From Tatumella ptyseos (GTDB lineage: Bacteria; Pseudomonadota; Gammaproteobacteria; Enterobacterales; Enterobacteriaceae): a DNA stretch of 64,000 nucleotides. Where the stretch lies: the NCBI RefSeq assembly GCF_030552895.1, contig NZ_CP130649.1:1426001-1490000 (forward strand), written 5' to 3'. The position numbers and the translations under genes were made by a program. The notes below the pieces were generated by a model. That model did no database searches. It saw nothing but the letters and a program-made list of their open reading frames with translations, and was not told the DNA's origin. Of this stretch, positions 1 through 12,640 are shown one piece after another (the first letter of the stretch is position 1; the number at the start of each line of letters is the position of its first letter).

Positions 1-13
1 TACAGGATGAAGC

Positions 14-811
14 ATGACACTATTGCAGAGTGTAGATTATTTTCCACATGAGGAATATTCGATTGCTTTAGAGCCTCGAGCACCTCAATTAGCGTTTCCT
101 GAGCATCATCACGACTTTGATGAAATTGTGATAGTGGAACAAGGATCTGGCATTCATATTTATAATGGGCAGCCTAAGACGCTTTATTCAGGTTGCGTTT
201 GTTTTATTCGAAGCCATGATAGACATCTGTATGAACAAACAAATAATTTGTGTTTAACTAATGTTTTATACAGAGATGCTAATTCCTTCCGTTTTCTTAA
301 TAACGTTACCGAGCTGCTACCTTGTGCAGGTTCACATTGGTTTATTAATCAAAAAGTGATGAGCGAGGTGCTCAATATGACGAATGCCCTGCGGACTGAT
401 AATGGGTGGAGTATTGATAAACAAGCTTATCAGGAACAAATTTTTATGCGCCTGTTGTTATTACTGCGCAACTCTTTGCAACATTGCGAACAAGATGATC
501 GCTTGGCTTTATTATTGGATTGGCTCCATAATCATTACAGTGATGATATTAATTGGGAAGTCTTAGCGGATCAATTTGCAATTTAGTTGAGGACATTACA
601 TCGTAAACTGAAACATTTAACAGGTGATACGCCTCAACGGTATCTCAATAAGCTCAGGCTGCTGGAAGCTCGCTATTTACTTCGTCATAGTGAAGATAAA
701 ATCACTGATATTGCCTACCAATGTGGATTTGGTGACAGTAACCATTTTTCTACGCTTTACAGCCGAGAGTTCGGTCACGCGCCTCGTAAAGAGCGTCAAA
801 TTTCTAATTAA
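14..811 (+). pseudogene. rhaS: L-rhamnose operon activator RhaS, interrupted by an in-frame amber codon
   Basis: AraC/XylS-family activator of L-rhamnose catabolism, expected to bind rhamnose and switch on rhaBAD and rhaT. Starting at the ATG at 14 (AGGATGA upstream), the protein follows E. coli RhaS closely: FPEHHHDF and CLTNVLYR in the cupin-like sensor domain, then WLHNHYSDDINWEVLADQF leading into the first helix-turn-helix. A TAG at 584-586 stands where E. coli RhaS has a serine. The same frame then continues with [10 protein letters not shown], the recognition helix, and with [18 protein letters not shown] of the second helix-turn-helix, to a TAA at 809-811. No base is gained or lost. 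The 190-residue product would lack almost the whole DNA-binding domain. Readthrough or a sequencing error cannot be excluded. The full frame encodes about 265 residues, against 278 in E. coli. Confidence 0.9.
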
Positions 812-862
812 ACACGCTTTTGAGAATTTGAACGATCAGGTAGGAAGTTTTTATTTGAAGAC

Positions 863-884
863 CGCTGAGAGTGGGCTCTCAGCG
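863..884. terminator. Hairpin between convergent rhaS and rhaT
   Basis: Perfect 9-bp stem (CGCTGAGAG / CTCTCAGCG) with a TGGG loop, lying between the end of rhaS and the end of rhaT. Neither strand has a strong T-run directly after it, so it may be a weak bidirectional terminator. Confidence 0.5.
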
Positions 885-963
885 TTAAACTATGCTCTTA
901 AAATTCCAACGTTAGATTTTACGTTGTTGATACTATCGTTTATGAATAACTCGCTACAAGAGG

Positions 964-1998
964 CTAGAGAGCTACACCTAACCCCACAATATTTGCTGCA
1001 ATGACAATAATAAAACAGCCGATAGATAATACTCTAACAGGGCGTTTCCCCGCAGATTTCCACTCATTAAGAAGTAAACCTACTAACCCTCCACAGAGTA
1101 CATACATACTCATGTGTAACATCCAACTGACATAATCATAGGCAACAGGTATACGGGCATGACCCCATGCGTAGAAAAAGAATTGGAGATACCACATAGC
1201 TCCCCCTAACACTGCCAGCACTATATTAGTTATTAATTGTGGGCGAGGGAGAGAAAAATCAGTTTTAATAGAAAGCGTTGGTTGTGTAGCTAAACGGATG
1301 AGACAGAATCCTAGGTTAACGACGGCACCGCCGCCCATTATCACCACATAACTCGGTAATGCAGCATAGAGTGGGTCCACGCCTGCTACGATAGCCGCGT
1401 GATGTAAAGGCTGTGCAGCATTCATAGCAAAAGACATGCCTGCAGAGAAAATCCCACAAAATATAGCCAGCAGGAGTCCTTTTTTGAGATTGAAATCGTA
1501 GTTATCAACCCCTAACACCCGTTCTTTTAAGACGCCTGCACGAGTCACAATCGCAATTCCTAAAAGGGCGAGTGCCACGCCTAATAGCGTTAGCTGTCCT
1601 CCAGGTTGGCTGAATAAAGTTATAAAACGGCCCTGAATAAGTGGAGTCATGAGCGTCCCCACGACTAATGTCACGCCAATAGCTATGCCAATTCCCATTG
1701 ACATACCGAGGTAGCGCATGGTTAGGCCATAATTAATATTTCCTATGCCCCACATTAAACCAAAAAGGAATACTGGTAATAACTGGGAAAAAGAAAATTG
1801 CGCAAAATACCCCCAAACATTTGGTAATAAATAGGCACTGATACTCCACGGGAGAATAATCCAAGAAACGCTACCGCCTATTGACCACATTGTTTCCCAT
1901 GACCAATGTTGAATACGTTTAAATGGAGCATAAAAACACGCAGCGCTAACCGCGCCGACAAAATGCCAGGCTATCCCGGCAATAATGGCACTGTTCAT
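964..1998 (-). CDS. rhaT: L-rhamnose/H+ symporter RhaT
   Basis: Inner-membrane permease importing L-rhamnose with a proton. The ten-helix protein carries RhaT signatures seen throughout the E. coli protein: [20 protein letters not shown], the long run around [42 protein letters not shown] and [16 protein letters not shown]. The ATG at 1998 gives 344 residues, the E. coli length; another ATG three codons upstream (2007) is possible. The gene is convergent with the broken rhaS. In E. coli rhaR sits between rhaS and rhaT; here only about 150 bp separate them, so rhaR is missing from this position. Expression would normally need RhaS. Confidence 0.95.
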   Translation of the reverse strand: MNSAIIAGIAWHFVGAVSAACFYAPFKRIQHWSWETMWSIGGSVSWIILPWSISAYLLPNVWGYFAQFSFSQLLPVFLFGLMWGIGNINYGLTMRYLGMSMGIGIAIGVTLVVGTLMTPLIQGRFITLFSQPGGQLTLLGVALALLGIAIVTRAGVLKERVLGVDNYDFNLKKGLLLAIFCGIFSAGMSFAMNAAQPLHHAAIVAGVDPLYAALPSYVVIMGGGAVVNLGFCLIRLATQPTLSIKTDFSLPRPQLITNIVLAVLGGAMWYLQFFFYAWGHARIPVAYDYVSWMLHMSMYVLCGGLVGLLLNEWKSAGKRPVRVLSIGCFIIVIAANIVGLGVAL

Positions 1999-2311
1999 AA
2001 TAGTCATCTCATGTTGAGTCTCACGGCAGTTCGCCCTAAGAGGAATTGTAGTGTATGAGGGGGGCGGGACAATCCACCTTGAAGATATTGCCGCGCAAAT
2101 TCGTTATGTGGCAAAAAAGCCGAGAGTTATCATCTTAAGGATCACACATCTTACTTTCTGCGTAGAAATGTCCTTAGTGTCGGGTCTATCTCAGTGATCT
2201 TTTAATTTTTGCCAGATTGTTAAAAGCCCTGTCAGCAATATCAAGGTGCATAAATAAGGCCTGTTAGATGCTACCCAGCGTAATCCATTTCGGGATCCAG
2301 GGAAATTTACT
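1999..2311. promoter_or_regulatory. Divergent rhaT/aldA control region with a candidate AraC-type operator
   Basis: Gene-free 313 bp between divergent rhaT and aldA. Two direct copies of CATCTTA occur at 2131-2137 and 2147-2153, 16 bp apart, and a dyad TTTCT-GCGT-AGAAA lies at 2155-2168. RhaS-type regulators bind directly repeated half-sites, and E. coli RhaS half-sites contain a similar ATCTT core, so this could be a RhaS site. That is inference. I found no full CRP consensus here. Confidence 0.35.
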
Positions 2312-3751
2312 ATGACCAAGCAACTTCATCACTACATTAACGGGCAATTCAAACCATCAACTTCGCCTAAATGGATTGACGTCATCAATCCTGCCACAGA
2401 GGCGCTTATATCACAGATTCCTCAAGGTAATGATCACGATACGTCTCAAGCGATTAGCGCTGCGAAAGCCGCGCAAAATAGTTGGGAAGCGTTACCAGCA
2501 GTTGAACGCGGACGTTGGCTACACAAGATTGCTACGGCAATTCGTGAAAAGCATTTACTCATTGCACAAACTATCGTTGCAGAAGGCGGTAAAACGCTGC
2601 CCTTAGCGATGACCGAAGTAGAGGTTACTGCCGATTATTTTGATTATATGGCGGAGTGGGCCAGGCGTTATGAAGGTGAAATCATAAATAGTGACCGCCC
2701 AAATGAAAATATTTTCTTGTTCAAAAAAGCAATTGGGGTAACAAGCGGTATTTTACCTTGGAATTTTCCTTTCTTTCTGATTGCACGGAAAGTCGCTCCC
2801 GCATTGATCACGGGAAATACCATTATCATAAAACCGAGTGAATTAACGCCTAATAATGCATCAATTTTTTGCGACATTTTACACTCCCTCGATTTCCCGA
2901 AAGGAGTCATCAATGTGGTATATGGAATAGGACAAGAAGTCGGTCAAATATTAGCGTCACATCCGGATATCAGCATGGTCAGCTTAACCGGTAGTGTTCA
3001 AGCCGGGATTGCGACTATGCAAGCTGCGGCAAAAAATGTGACTAAAGTTTCTCTAGAATTGGGAGGGAAAGCTCCGGCAATCGTGATGCAAGATGCAGAT
3101 ATAGATCTTGCGGTAAAAGCCATAGTGAGCTCTCGTATCATTAACAGTGGTCAAGTGTGTAATTGTGTTGAACGCGTCTATGTGCATCACTCCCACTATG
3201 ACACATTGGTAGAGAAATTAATTGAAGCCTTTAAAGCATTGAAAGTCGGTGACCCGGCTAAGGATGAGGAGGTTGATATGGGGCCGCTCATTAGTGCTAC
3301 AGCTTGTAACCGTGTTGCAGAGATGGTTGATGAGGCTATTGAACAAGGGGCGAAGTTAGAAATCGGTGGCCATAAGCTTTCTGGCAAAGGATATTTTTAT
3401 GCCCCGACTATTCTGAGTCAAGTCACTCAGGATATGAAGATTATGCGCGAAGAAATATTTGGGCCTGTACTGCCAATAATGACGTTTAATACTTTAGATG
3501 AAGCAATATTCTTAGCAAATGATTGTGATTACGGTCTGACGTCATCGCTTTACACTCGAAATATCAATTATGTAATGAAAGCACTTAGGCAGTTAAAATT
3601 TGGAGAAACTTACATTAATCGTGAAAATTTTGAAGCTATACAAGGTTTCCATGCAGGTTGTAGGAAGTCTGGCATAGGGGGGGCAGACGGACGGCATGGT
3701 TTAGAGGAGTATTTGCAAACGCATGTAGCCTACGTAGAGTTTGAGCTGTAA
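2312..3751 (+). CDS. aldA: Lactaldehyde dehydrogenase AldA
   Basis: NAD-dependent aldehyde dehydrogenase oxidising L-lactaldehyde, the aldolase product of rhamnose and fucose breakdown, to lactate. It has 479 residues, exactly as in E. coli AldA. The family features are all visible: GILPWNFPFFLIARK near 146-160, KPSELTPNNA for cofactor binding, LELGGK near 248-253 with the active-site Glu, GQVCNCVERVY with the catalytic Cys at about 285, and the AldA-specific ending FGETYINRENFEAIQGFHAG. A purine-rich CAGGGAAA lies just before the ATG. Placement beside rhaT and rhaS, unlike E. coli where aldA is remote, points to a dedicated role in rhamnose use. Confidence 0.92.
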   Translation: MTKQLHHYINGQFKPSTSPKWIDVINPATEALISQIPQGNDHDTSQAISAAKAAQNSWEALPAVERGRWLHKIATAIREKHLLIAQTIVAEGGKTLPLAMTEVEVTADYFDYMAEWARRYEGEIINSDRPNENIFLFKKAIGVTSGILPWNFPFFLIARKVAPALITGNTIIIKPSELTPNNASIFCDILHSLDFPKGVINVVYGIGQEVGQILASHPDISMVSLTGSVQAGIATMQAAAKNVTKVSLELGGKAPAIVMQDADIDLAVKAIVSSRIINSGQVCNCVERVYVHHSHYDTLVEKLIEAFKALKVGDPAKDEEVDMGPLISATACNRVAEMVDEAIEQGAKLEIGGHKLSGKGYFYAPTILSQVTQDMKIMREEIFGPVLPIMTFNTLDEAIFLANDCDYGLTSSLYTRNINYVMKALRQLKFGETYINRENFEAIQGFHAGCRKSGIGGADGRHGLEEYLQTHVAYVEFEL

Positions 3752-3807
3752 TAGACAGATTTAATAATTAATTACACAGAAGATAATTAATTTTTCTTGG
3801 ATTAGTG

Positions 3808-3835
3808 CACTCCATCTTAGTAGTGAGGTGGAGTG
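3808..3835 (+). terminator. Hairpin downstream of aldA
   Basis: A 12-bp stem containing G-U pairs (CACTCCATCTTA / TGAGGTGGAGTG) with a GTAG loop, about 56 bp after the aldA stop. The following bases are only moderately T-rich, so this is a possible terminator separating aldA from the glycosidase-porin pair. Confidence 0.4.
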
Positions 3836-3998
3836 ATTGAATTTCATTACATTAGAAATCATCCCCTTCGGAAGTTAACTGTTAAGTGAAAGGGTATTCT
3901 TAACGGGGGTGTGTTAATAATAAATATATTTATGCTTCAATAAGCCGTTATCCGTTTATTTGATAAAAATTATCCTTTATTAGGGTTGAAGGAATACC

Positions 3999-5648
3999 AT
4001 GAATCGTAGAAAACTAATAATTAATACTCTGTCTTTGGTCGCGTCTACAAAAATTATTCCTTCCCTGGCAAAGGGAAATAAAGAATTGTACACGGGAACT
4101 TCTGAAAAAAACGAAGGTGTGGGATTTTTAACCATTGCTGAACATCTCAAACCTAATTTACACCATACAAAGGTTCAATTATTACGTGCAGTGGAGTTTG
4201 AACAAATCTCTGACGGTATTTTTAAAATCAATCCTGATAAATCATTATCACCCGAAAATGTTTCACTGCACAAACTGAAACAAGGTGATCAGATTATCTT
4301 AGATTTTGGCGACCACTGCACAGGTTATCTATCGTTTATGGTTAATTGGGCCGGTAAAAGCGCGGATGCGCCGGCACGTTTACGTTTGACGTTCGGAGAA
4401 GTCGCCTCTGATGTATGTCAACCCTTGTATCCTTATGACGGGATGATTAGTGCTTCGTGGTTACCCGATGAGATTGTGAATATTGATTATCTCCCGGCAA
4501 AATATGAAGAGAAGCGTCGTCATGCCTTTCGCTATGTAAAAGTAGAGGTCATTGGGCTTTCAGCGAATTTTACTATTAGCCTTTCTGACGTTAACGTCGA
4601 TGCCGTTTCCTCTGCAGGAAAAGATGTTGGTAAACCGCTATCTTACGCTACACCAATGCTGGAAAAGATAGATAACGTTGCAGTCAAAACTTTAAGTGAG
4701 TGTATGCAGACAACATTCGAAGATGGTCCCCGCAGAGATCAACGTTTATGGATCGGTGATTTACGCTTACAAGCGCTCGCTAATAATTATAGTTTCAAAC
4801 ATAATCAATTGATTAAGCGTTGCCTCTATTTATTCGCTGCCTATCAAGATCAACGTGGTTATATGCCCGCCTGCGTGTATGAGAAACCAACTCCACGAAT
4901 AGGGGAGGCTTTTTTACTAGACTATTGTTTACTTTATTGCGTCACGTTATCGGATTTCTATCATACCACTCATGATAAGGTTACAGTAGAACAACTCTTT
5001 CCTGTCGCAGAGGCTCAATTACTTTCGGCATTAAAATTTGTTAATGCCGAAGGCTTATTCCAGCTACCGCTCGAAATAAAATGCTTTATTGATTGGCATA
5101 AAGAACTCGACAAACAAGCTGCCATGCAAGGCGTAATTATTTACACATTAATGAATATGATAGTCTTAGCAGAAAAAACCAATCACCCTTTCAGAGCTAA
5201 AGAGTGGCATAAAGTAAAAGAAAAAATGAGCATTGCTGCACGTCACCACTTTTGGGACCAAGATCTTAATTTATTCGTCAGCGGACCTCATCGTCAAATA
5301 TCTTGTGCTTCACAAGCTTGGCTAGGCTTGGCGGATATCGTTAGCCATGGCCTTGCCAGTAAAGCAATTGAGACAACATTAGAATCATCCACCGCTCTCC
5401 AACCCAATACGCCTTATCTTTACCATTATATTATTGAATCATTGATTAAAAATAATAATAGCAAAGCCGCAGTAAACTTAATGACCTCCTACTGGGGAGG
5501 AATGATTAATCAAGGCGCCGATACTTTTTGGGAATGTTATAAACCCAATGACCTTAATTTTTCTCCATATGGAGGTAAACAAATTAATAGTTATTGCCAT
5601 GCGTGGAGCTGTACACCGACTTTTTTTATTAGACGTTATTTCTCATAG
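3999..5648 (+). CDS. GH78-type alpha-L-rhamnosidase-like protein, probably periplasmic
   Basis: Likely hydrolyses terminal L-rhamnose from rhamnosides. It is 549 residues, short for GH78 and lacking the large accessory domains of many members. Visible marks are a beta-sandwich-like N-terminal part (IILDFGDHCTGYLSF near 99-113), the (alpha/alpha)6-barrel signature EDGPRRDQRLWIGDLRLQAL at 241-260 rich in acidic residues, and the C-terminal HAWSCTPTFFIRRY. The position that is often a general-acid Glu in larger GH78 enzymes reads Gln in RRDQRL, so the catalytic acid may be one of the nearby Asp/Glu. The N-terminus, MNRRKLIINTLSLVAS ending near PSLA, resembles a twin-arginine signal with a weak hydrophobic core. 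The start has AAGGAATACC upstream. The gene is followed 24 bp later by a sugar porin, presumably in one operon. Substrate is inferred from the rhaT/aldA context. Confidence 0.78.
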   Translation: MNRRKLIINTLSLVASTKIIPSLAKGNKELYTGTSEKNEGVGFLTIAEHLKPNLHHTKVQLLRAVEFEQISDGIFKINPDKSLSPENVSLHKLKQGDQIILDFGDHCTGYLSFMVNWAGKSADAPARLRLTFGEVASDVCQPLYPYDGMISASWLPDEIVNIDYLPAKYEEKRRHAFRYVKVEVIGLSANFTISLSDVNVDAVSSAGKDVGKPLSYATPMLEKIDNVAVKTLSECMQTTFEDGPRRDQRLWIGDLRLQALANNYSFKHNQLIKRCLYLFAAYQDQRGYMPACVYEKPTPRIGEAFLLDYCLLYCVTLSDFYHTTHDKVTVEQLFPVAEAQLLSALKFVNAEGLFQLPLEIKCFIDWHKELDKQAAMQGVIIYTLMNMIVLAEKTNHPFRAKEWHKVKEKMSIAARHHFWDQDLNLFVSGPHRQISCASQAWLGLADIVSHGLASKAIETTLESSTALQPNTPYLYHYIIESLIKNNNSKAAVNLMTSYWGGMINQGADTFWECYKPNDLNFSPYGGKQINSYCHAWSCTPTFFIRRYFS

Positions 5649-5669
5649 TTTAAAAAGTAGTGGAAATAA

Positions 5670-7322
<1,653 letters not shown>

Positions 7323-7440
7323 TAAAATATAACGTTATCGTTAAGCATTTTATTTCCAAGGTGCCGATGATAATGAGTGCTTAAATGAGAGGGTTAATGG
7401 ATTAACGGCTTGAAACCATTAATAGGAAACCTTTTAAGAA

Positions 7441-7473
7441 AGAAGTCCACAATTTTTTAGATTGTGGACTTCT
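7441..7473 (-). terminator. Intrinsic terminator between porin gene and prs
   Basis: Perfect 13-bp stem (AGAAGTCCACAAT / ATTGTGGACTTCT) with a 7-base loop. On the minus strand it is followed by TTTCTT, fitting termination of prs; it may also stop the porin transcript. Confidence 0.75.
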
Positions 7474-7482
7474 CAATACTGG

Positions 7483-7507
7483 ACTATTATTTTTATAAAA
7501 TAATAGT
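7483..7507. terminator. Second, AT-only hairpin before prs end
   Basis: Perfect 11-bp stem of almost only A and T (ACTATTATTTT / AAAATAATAGT) around a TAT loop, 8 bp beyond the prs stop. It probably works with the stronger hairpin at 7441-7473 as a tandem convergent terminator. Confidence 0.45.
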
Positions 7508-7514
7508 TATCAAA

Positions 7515-8465
<951 letters not shown>

Positions 8466-8582
8466 TTAAACCTCAGGCTTTGGGTCCAAAGAATGCCCAC
8501 CGTGATTGGGCAATCTCATAGGTATAAGTTAGTAACAGCAGGTACAGACTCTGGAACGGGTGAGTGTGTTACTTGCCGCCAA

Positions 8583-9437
8583 TCACTCCGATAACTGTCG
8601 ATGCAATAGGGAAGTATTAGCGCCCTTAGCAATAAAACAGGTCATCCAAGATGGAGTGAGAGTAAGGACTTGACGAGCAGCGGCTTCACTGTCGAATTCA
8701 GCAAACACGCAAGCACCAGTGCCCGTCAGTCTTGACGGAGCGTATTCTAGCAGCCAGTTGAGTAGTTCATCAACCTTACGAAAACGTTTTCTTGCGATGG
8801 CTTCGCAATCGTTCGACCACGATGAATGCATTAAGTGTTCTACAGTACGCACTGGACTATTACGAGGCAGCTCAGGGTCATTAAAAATGAGCGGCGTTGG
8901 GATACTGACTCCAGGATGGGCGACAAGATACCATTTTTCCATCGGCTCAACCGCTGTCAGTTGTTCACCTATCCCTTCGGCTAAAGCAGCAAAGCCATGT
9001 ACAAATATTGGAACATCAGCACCCAGTGCCAAGCCAATGTCAGCTAATTGCGCGAGAGAGTAGTTAAGATGCCACAGCCTGTTCAATGCGACCAAGGTTG
9101 TGGCAGCGTTAGAGGAACCACCTCCTAGACCGCCTCCCATCGGTAATTTTTTATCAATCCCAATACTTACGCCAACCGTCTCGTCACAACGTTTATCAAT
9201 AATGGCCTGAGCTTTAAGACGTTGAGCGGCGCGATAAATTAAGTTCTCTTCGCAGGGAACCTTGTCAATATCGTTTAGTAGGCAGATGCGTGCTTGTTGA
9301 TTCACCGCAAAAGTCATCTCATCGCCATAATCTAGAAACTGAAAGAGCGTCTGCAAATTATGGTAGCCGTCTTCACGTCGACCGGTGATTGAGAGAAATA
9401 AATTTAATTTACCAGGGGAAGGCCAACGTTCAATCAT
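8583..9437 (-). CDS. ispE: 4-diphosphocytidyl-2-C-methyl-D-erythritol kinase IspE
   Basis: ATP-dependent kinase of the MEP isoprenoid pathway, phosphorylating CDP-methylerythritol at the 2-hydroxyl. A GHMP-kinase fold is shown by the N-terminal [22 protein letters not shown] and the glycine-rich phosphate loop [13 protein letters not shown] at about 99-110, followed by [20 protein letters not shown] and [11 protein letters not shown]. Its 284 residues match the E. coli enzyme (283). Its start overlaps the end of lolB by 4 bp, which suggests translational coupling. Confidence 0.97.
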   Translation of the reverse strand: MIERWPSPGKLNLFLSITGRREDGYHNLQTLFQFLDYGDEMTFAVNQQARICLLNDIDKVPCEENLIYRAAQRLKAQAIIDKRCDETVGVSIGIDKKLPMGGGLGGGSSNAATTLVALNRLWHLNYSLAQLADIGLALGADVPIFVHGFAALAEGIGEQLTAVEPMEKWYLVAHPGVSIPTPLIFNDPELPRNSPVRTVEHLMHSSWSNDCEAIARKRFRKVDELLNWLLEYAPSRLTGTGACVFAEFDSEAAARQVLTLTPSWMTCFIAKGANTSLLHRQLSE

Positions 9438-10063
9438 TGTGTGTTCCAGCTATCCATGCGTAGTTTAATGCGTTGTCCATCGGCAGTTAGCTCGACGTTT
9501 GCCGGCAGTGCAGGGGAGACTGTGTTGTTATAGCTGTTGATAGTGACATGCCAAGTCACACCATTTTGGCTATAATCCGCACTCTGTAACTGGTAACTAT
9601 CATTCAGGGTGAAGTGATCGGCATTGCCTGGAAGGCCCATCATCCATTGGCGCAGATTATCCAATGGAATTTGCATTCCAGTGAGTTTGGTGATCATCGT
9701 TTGTGCATCGTGGCTCATGTACCGCTGACCTTTATTGTCTACCAGTTGAACGGTATTTCCTTGCTGATCGAGCTGCAACTCAGTGCTACCAATAGGACTG
9801 GTTAATAATAGGCGGTAGCGATCAGCGGCTTGTTGTTGCCAGTTAAAGCGCGCATAGACCTTTTGCTTGTCCGAAAGATACGCAAAGGCGCCTCGTGTTT
9901 CAAAATGCGTTACAGCACTAACTTGGGATTGATGCTGTTTCCATTGCACAGAATCAGGACTTTTTCCTGGTCCTTGAGGAACTTGATGCGATACACAGGC
10001 ACTGAGTAATAAAGTAAATGCCGGAACCACCATACCTAAACGCTTTGCAGGAATAACTCGCAC
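9434..10063 (-). CDS. lolB: Outer-membrane lipoprotein receptor LolB
   Basis: Accepts lipoproteins from the periplasmic carrier LolA and inserts them in the outer membrane. It is itself a lipoprotein, with a signal peptide ending in LLLSAC (lipidated Cys at about 22). The mature part contains the LolB landmarks [50 protein letters not shown] and [10 protein letters not shown]. It has 209 residues (207 in E. coli). It is the first gene of the lolB-ispE unit and is divergent from hemA across a 194-bp gap. Confidence 0.96.
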   Translation of the reverse strand: MRVIPAKRLGMVVPAFTLLLSACVSHQVPQGPGKSPDSVQWKQHQSQVSAVTHFETRGAFAYLSDKQKVYARFNWQQQAADRYRLLLTSPIGSTELQLDQQGNTVQLVDNKGQRYMSHDAQTMITKLTGMQIPLDNLRQWMMGLPGNADHFTLNDSYQLQSADYSQNGVTWHVTINSYNNTVSPALPANVELTADGQRIKLRMDSWNTQ

Positions 10064-10257
10064 GCTTTTCTCCTTGACGAGGGCCGTCTATGACGGCGGA
10101 CTTTAACGATCAATGCTATATTCAGCATAACACATGCAATAAAAGAATCTTATTACACACTTATCTTTTGTATGGCTTTTCATGACAGGAAGCATCTTGT
10201 AGAATGGCCGCACAAAAATGCCTGTAAGGTTTGTAGGGTAAAAGTAATTACATCATT

Positions 10258-11514
10258 ATGACGCTGCTAGCACTTGGAATAAATCACAAAACAGCTCCTG
10301 TCGCGCTTCGCGAACGGGTGGCGTTTGGTCCTGATATCTTAGATAACGCTCTAGACAGTTTACTTTCTCAGCCGTCAGTGCACAGTGGCGTCGTCTTATC
10401 CACCTGCAACCGCACCGAACTTTACTTAAGTGTTGATGAACAGCACGATATTCAACAACAACTTATCAAGTGGTTATGTAATTACCATCATCTCGATGAA
10501 ACCGAAGTTCTGAATAGTCTTTATTGGCATCAAAATAATGCTGCCGTCAGTCATCTGATGCGTGTCGCGAGTGGTCTCGATTCATTAGTATTAGGCGAGC
10601 CACAGATTCTGGGACAGGTAAAAAAAGCCTACGCAGAGTCTCAACGTGGGCATGTGATCAACGGTGAATTGGAGCGTATGTTCCAAAAAACGTTCTCAGT
10701 CGCCAAACGTGTGAGAACGGAAACTGAGATCGGTAGCAGCGCGGTTTCCGTGGCTTTTGCTGCTTGCACCTTAGCACGACAAATTTTTGAATCACTAAAA
10801 AAAGTGACTGTTTTATTAGTCGGTGCGGGGGAGACGATTGAGTTAGTGGCACGCCATTTGCGTGAGCATCAAGTTAAACGTTTAATGATCTCTAACCGGA
10901 CTCGTGAAAGGGCCCAACGCTTAGCAGAAGAGGTCAACGCTGAAGTCATAGATTTTGGTGCTCTACCTGAACATATTGCCTCCGCTGATATCATTATCTC
11001 TTCCACCGCGAGCCCACTCCCAGTGATAGGGAAAGGGATGGTCGAAAGTGCCTTGAAACAGCGTCGTCAGCAACCCATGCTTATCGTGGATATTGCCGTT
11101 CCACGTGATGTTGAGCCCGAAGTTGGAAAATTAGAGTCCGCTTATCTTTATACCGTAGACGATCTGCAAGCCATCATTCAGCATAACATGGCGCAACGCG
11201 AAGCGGCCGCTGTGGAAGCCGAAACTATCGTAGTACAAGAGAGCGGAGAGTTCATGGCGTGGTTGCAAGCGCAAAACGCCGTCGATGTTATACGAGATTA
11301 TCGGCATCAGGCAGAAGATATCCGTGAAGAGTTAATGCAACGGGCATTATCTGCACTCTCTCAAGGACAAGATCCGCAGAAAGTGATGCAGGAGATGGCT
11401 CACAAACTCACTAATCGCTTGATTCACTCACCGACAAAATCTCTTCAGCAAGCCGCACGTGAAGGCGATGCTGAACGTTTACAAATCCTGCGTGATAGCC
11501 TCGGCCTTAGTTAG
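10258..11514 (+). CDS. hemA: Glutamyl-tRNA reductase HemA
   Basis: Reduces glutamyl-tRNA(Glu) to glutamate-1-semialdehyde, the first step of tetrapyrrole (haem) synthesis by the C5 route. It has 418 residues as in E. coli. The catalytic Cys50 lies in [14 protein letters not shown], the NADPH domain shows [17 protein letters not shown], and the C-terminal helix provides dimerisation. The N-terminal [15 protein letters not shown], the region where regulated proteolysis acts in enteric HemA, is preserved. A 7-bp hairpin (GCCTTAG/CTAAGGC, 11504-11521) spans its stop codon before prfA. The arrangement hemA-prfA-prmC is that of E. coli. Confidence 0.98.
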   Translation: MTLLALGINHKTAPVALRERVAFGPDILDNALDSLLSQPSVHSGVVLSTCNRTELYLSVDEQHDIQQQLIKWLCNYHHLDETEVLNSLYWHQNNAAVSHLMRVASGLDSLVLGEPQILGQVKKAYAESQRGHVINGELERMFQKTFSVAKRVRTETEIGSSAVSVAFAACTLARQIFESLKKVTVLLVGAGETIELVARHLREHQVKRLMISNRTRERAQRLAEEVNAEVIDFGALPEHIASADIIISSTASPLPVIGKGMVESALKQRRQQPMLIVDIAVPRDVEPEVGKLESAYLYTVDDLQAIIQHNMAQREAAAVEAETIVVQESGEFMAWLQAQNAVDVIRDYRHQAEDIREELMQRALSALSQGQDPQKVMQEMAHKLTNRLIHSPTKSLQQAAREGDAERLQILRDSLGLS

Positions 11515-11557
11515 CTAAGGCTATTCCCCCTTTTGTTATTGGACAAATAATTCATAC

Positions 11558-12640
11558 ATGAAATCTTCTATTGTTGCCAAACTTGAAGCCTTACAGGAAC
11601 GTCATGAGGAAGTCGAAGCGATGCTCGGTGATGCAGGTGTTATCGCTGATCAAGAACGTTTTCGAGCGCTCTCCCGAGAGTATGCTCAGCTCACTGACGT
11701 GACGAATTGTTTCCGCCAGTGGACTCAGGTACAAGAAGACATTGAAACGGCTAATGAAATGTTAGCCGATCCAGAAATGCGCGAAATGGCCTCAGAAGAA
11801 CTTAAAGAGGCGAAAACGCAAAGCGAAGCGCTAGAGCAATCGCTACAAGTTTTATTATTACCGAAAGATCCTGATGACGAACGCTCGTGCTTCGTCGAAG
11901 TTCGCGCGGGAACCGGCGGTGATGAGGCGGCTCTTTTTGCGGGTGATTTGTTTAGAATGTATAGCCGTTATGCAGAAGCGAATCGCTGGCGGGTGGAAGT
12001 CGTCAGTGCTAACGAGGGTGAGCACGGCGGTTATAAAGAAATTATTGCGCGCATTGAAGGTGTTGGTGTGTATGGTCGGATGAAGTTTGAATCCGGTGGC
12101 CACCGCGTACAGCGCGTGCCAGAAACCGAATCTCAAGGTCGTATTCATACTTCTGCTTGTACTGTTGCGGTGATGCCAGAGATCCCCGAGGCAGAGCTTC
12201 CTGATATTAATCCGTCGGATTTAAAAATTGATACCTTCCGCTCATCTGGAGCAGGTGGGCAACACGTTAACACCACCGACTCTGCGATTCGTATCACGCA
12301 CTTACCCACTGGAATCGTGGTCGAATGTCAAGACGAGCGTTCGCAGCATAAAAACAAAGCTAAAGCTCTTTCTGTACTGGGGGCAAGGATCCATGCTGCG
12401 GAAATGGCTAAAAGGCATGAAGAAGAAGCCTCGACTCGCCGTAACCTTCTGGGTAGCGGCGACCGTTCTGATCGAATTAGAACCTATAATTTCCCGCAAG
12501 GACGGATAACCGATCATCGTATTAACTTAACTATTTATCGCTTAGATGAAACGATGCAAGGGAAACTTGATAGCTTGATTGAGCCGGTCGTACAAGAACA
12601 CCAAGCTGATCAACTGGCGGCGCTTGCAGGTCAAGAATAA
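11558..12640 (+). CDS. prfA: Peptide chain release factor 1
   Basis: Recognises UAA and UAG and triggers peptide release at the ribosome. It has 360 residues as in E. coli. The codon-recognition tripeptide PET lies in [10 protein letters not shown] and the catalytic GGQ in [14 protein letters not shown] at about 233-235; the glutamine is the methylation target of PrmC, encoded directly downstream. Stop TAA and the prmC ATG overlap by one base. RF1 reads UAG, so an intact prfA argues against general reassignment of the amber codon that interrupts rhaS. Confidence 0.98.
   Translation: MKSSIVAKLEALQERHEEVEAMLGDAGVIADQERFRALSREYAQLTDVTNCFRQWTQVQEDIETANEMLADPEMREMASEELKEAKTQSEALEQSLQVLLLPKDPDDERSCFVEVRAGTGGDEAALFAGDLFRMYSRYAEANRWRVEVVSANEGEHGGYKEIIARIEGVGVYGRMKFESGGHRVQRVPETESQGRIHTSACTVAVMPEIPEAELPDINPSDLKIDTFRSSGAGGQHVNTTDSAIRITHLPTGIVVECQDERSQHKNKAKALSVLGARIHAAEMAKRHEEEASTRRNLLGSGDRSDRIRTYNFPQGRITDHRINLTIYRLDETMQGKLDSLIEPVVQEHQADQLAALAGQE

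Noticed and set aside
587..811. Separate 74-codon protein after the rhaS stop
   Set aside because: It is the C-terminal DNA-binding part of RhaS in the same frame; its only start would be a TTG right after the amber codon with no RBS, so it is treated as part of the pseudogene.
10113..10128. ATGCT...AGCAT dyad between lolB and hemA
   Set aside because: Short, AT-rich, matches no operator known to me, and could be a promoter element.
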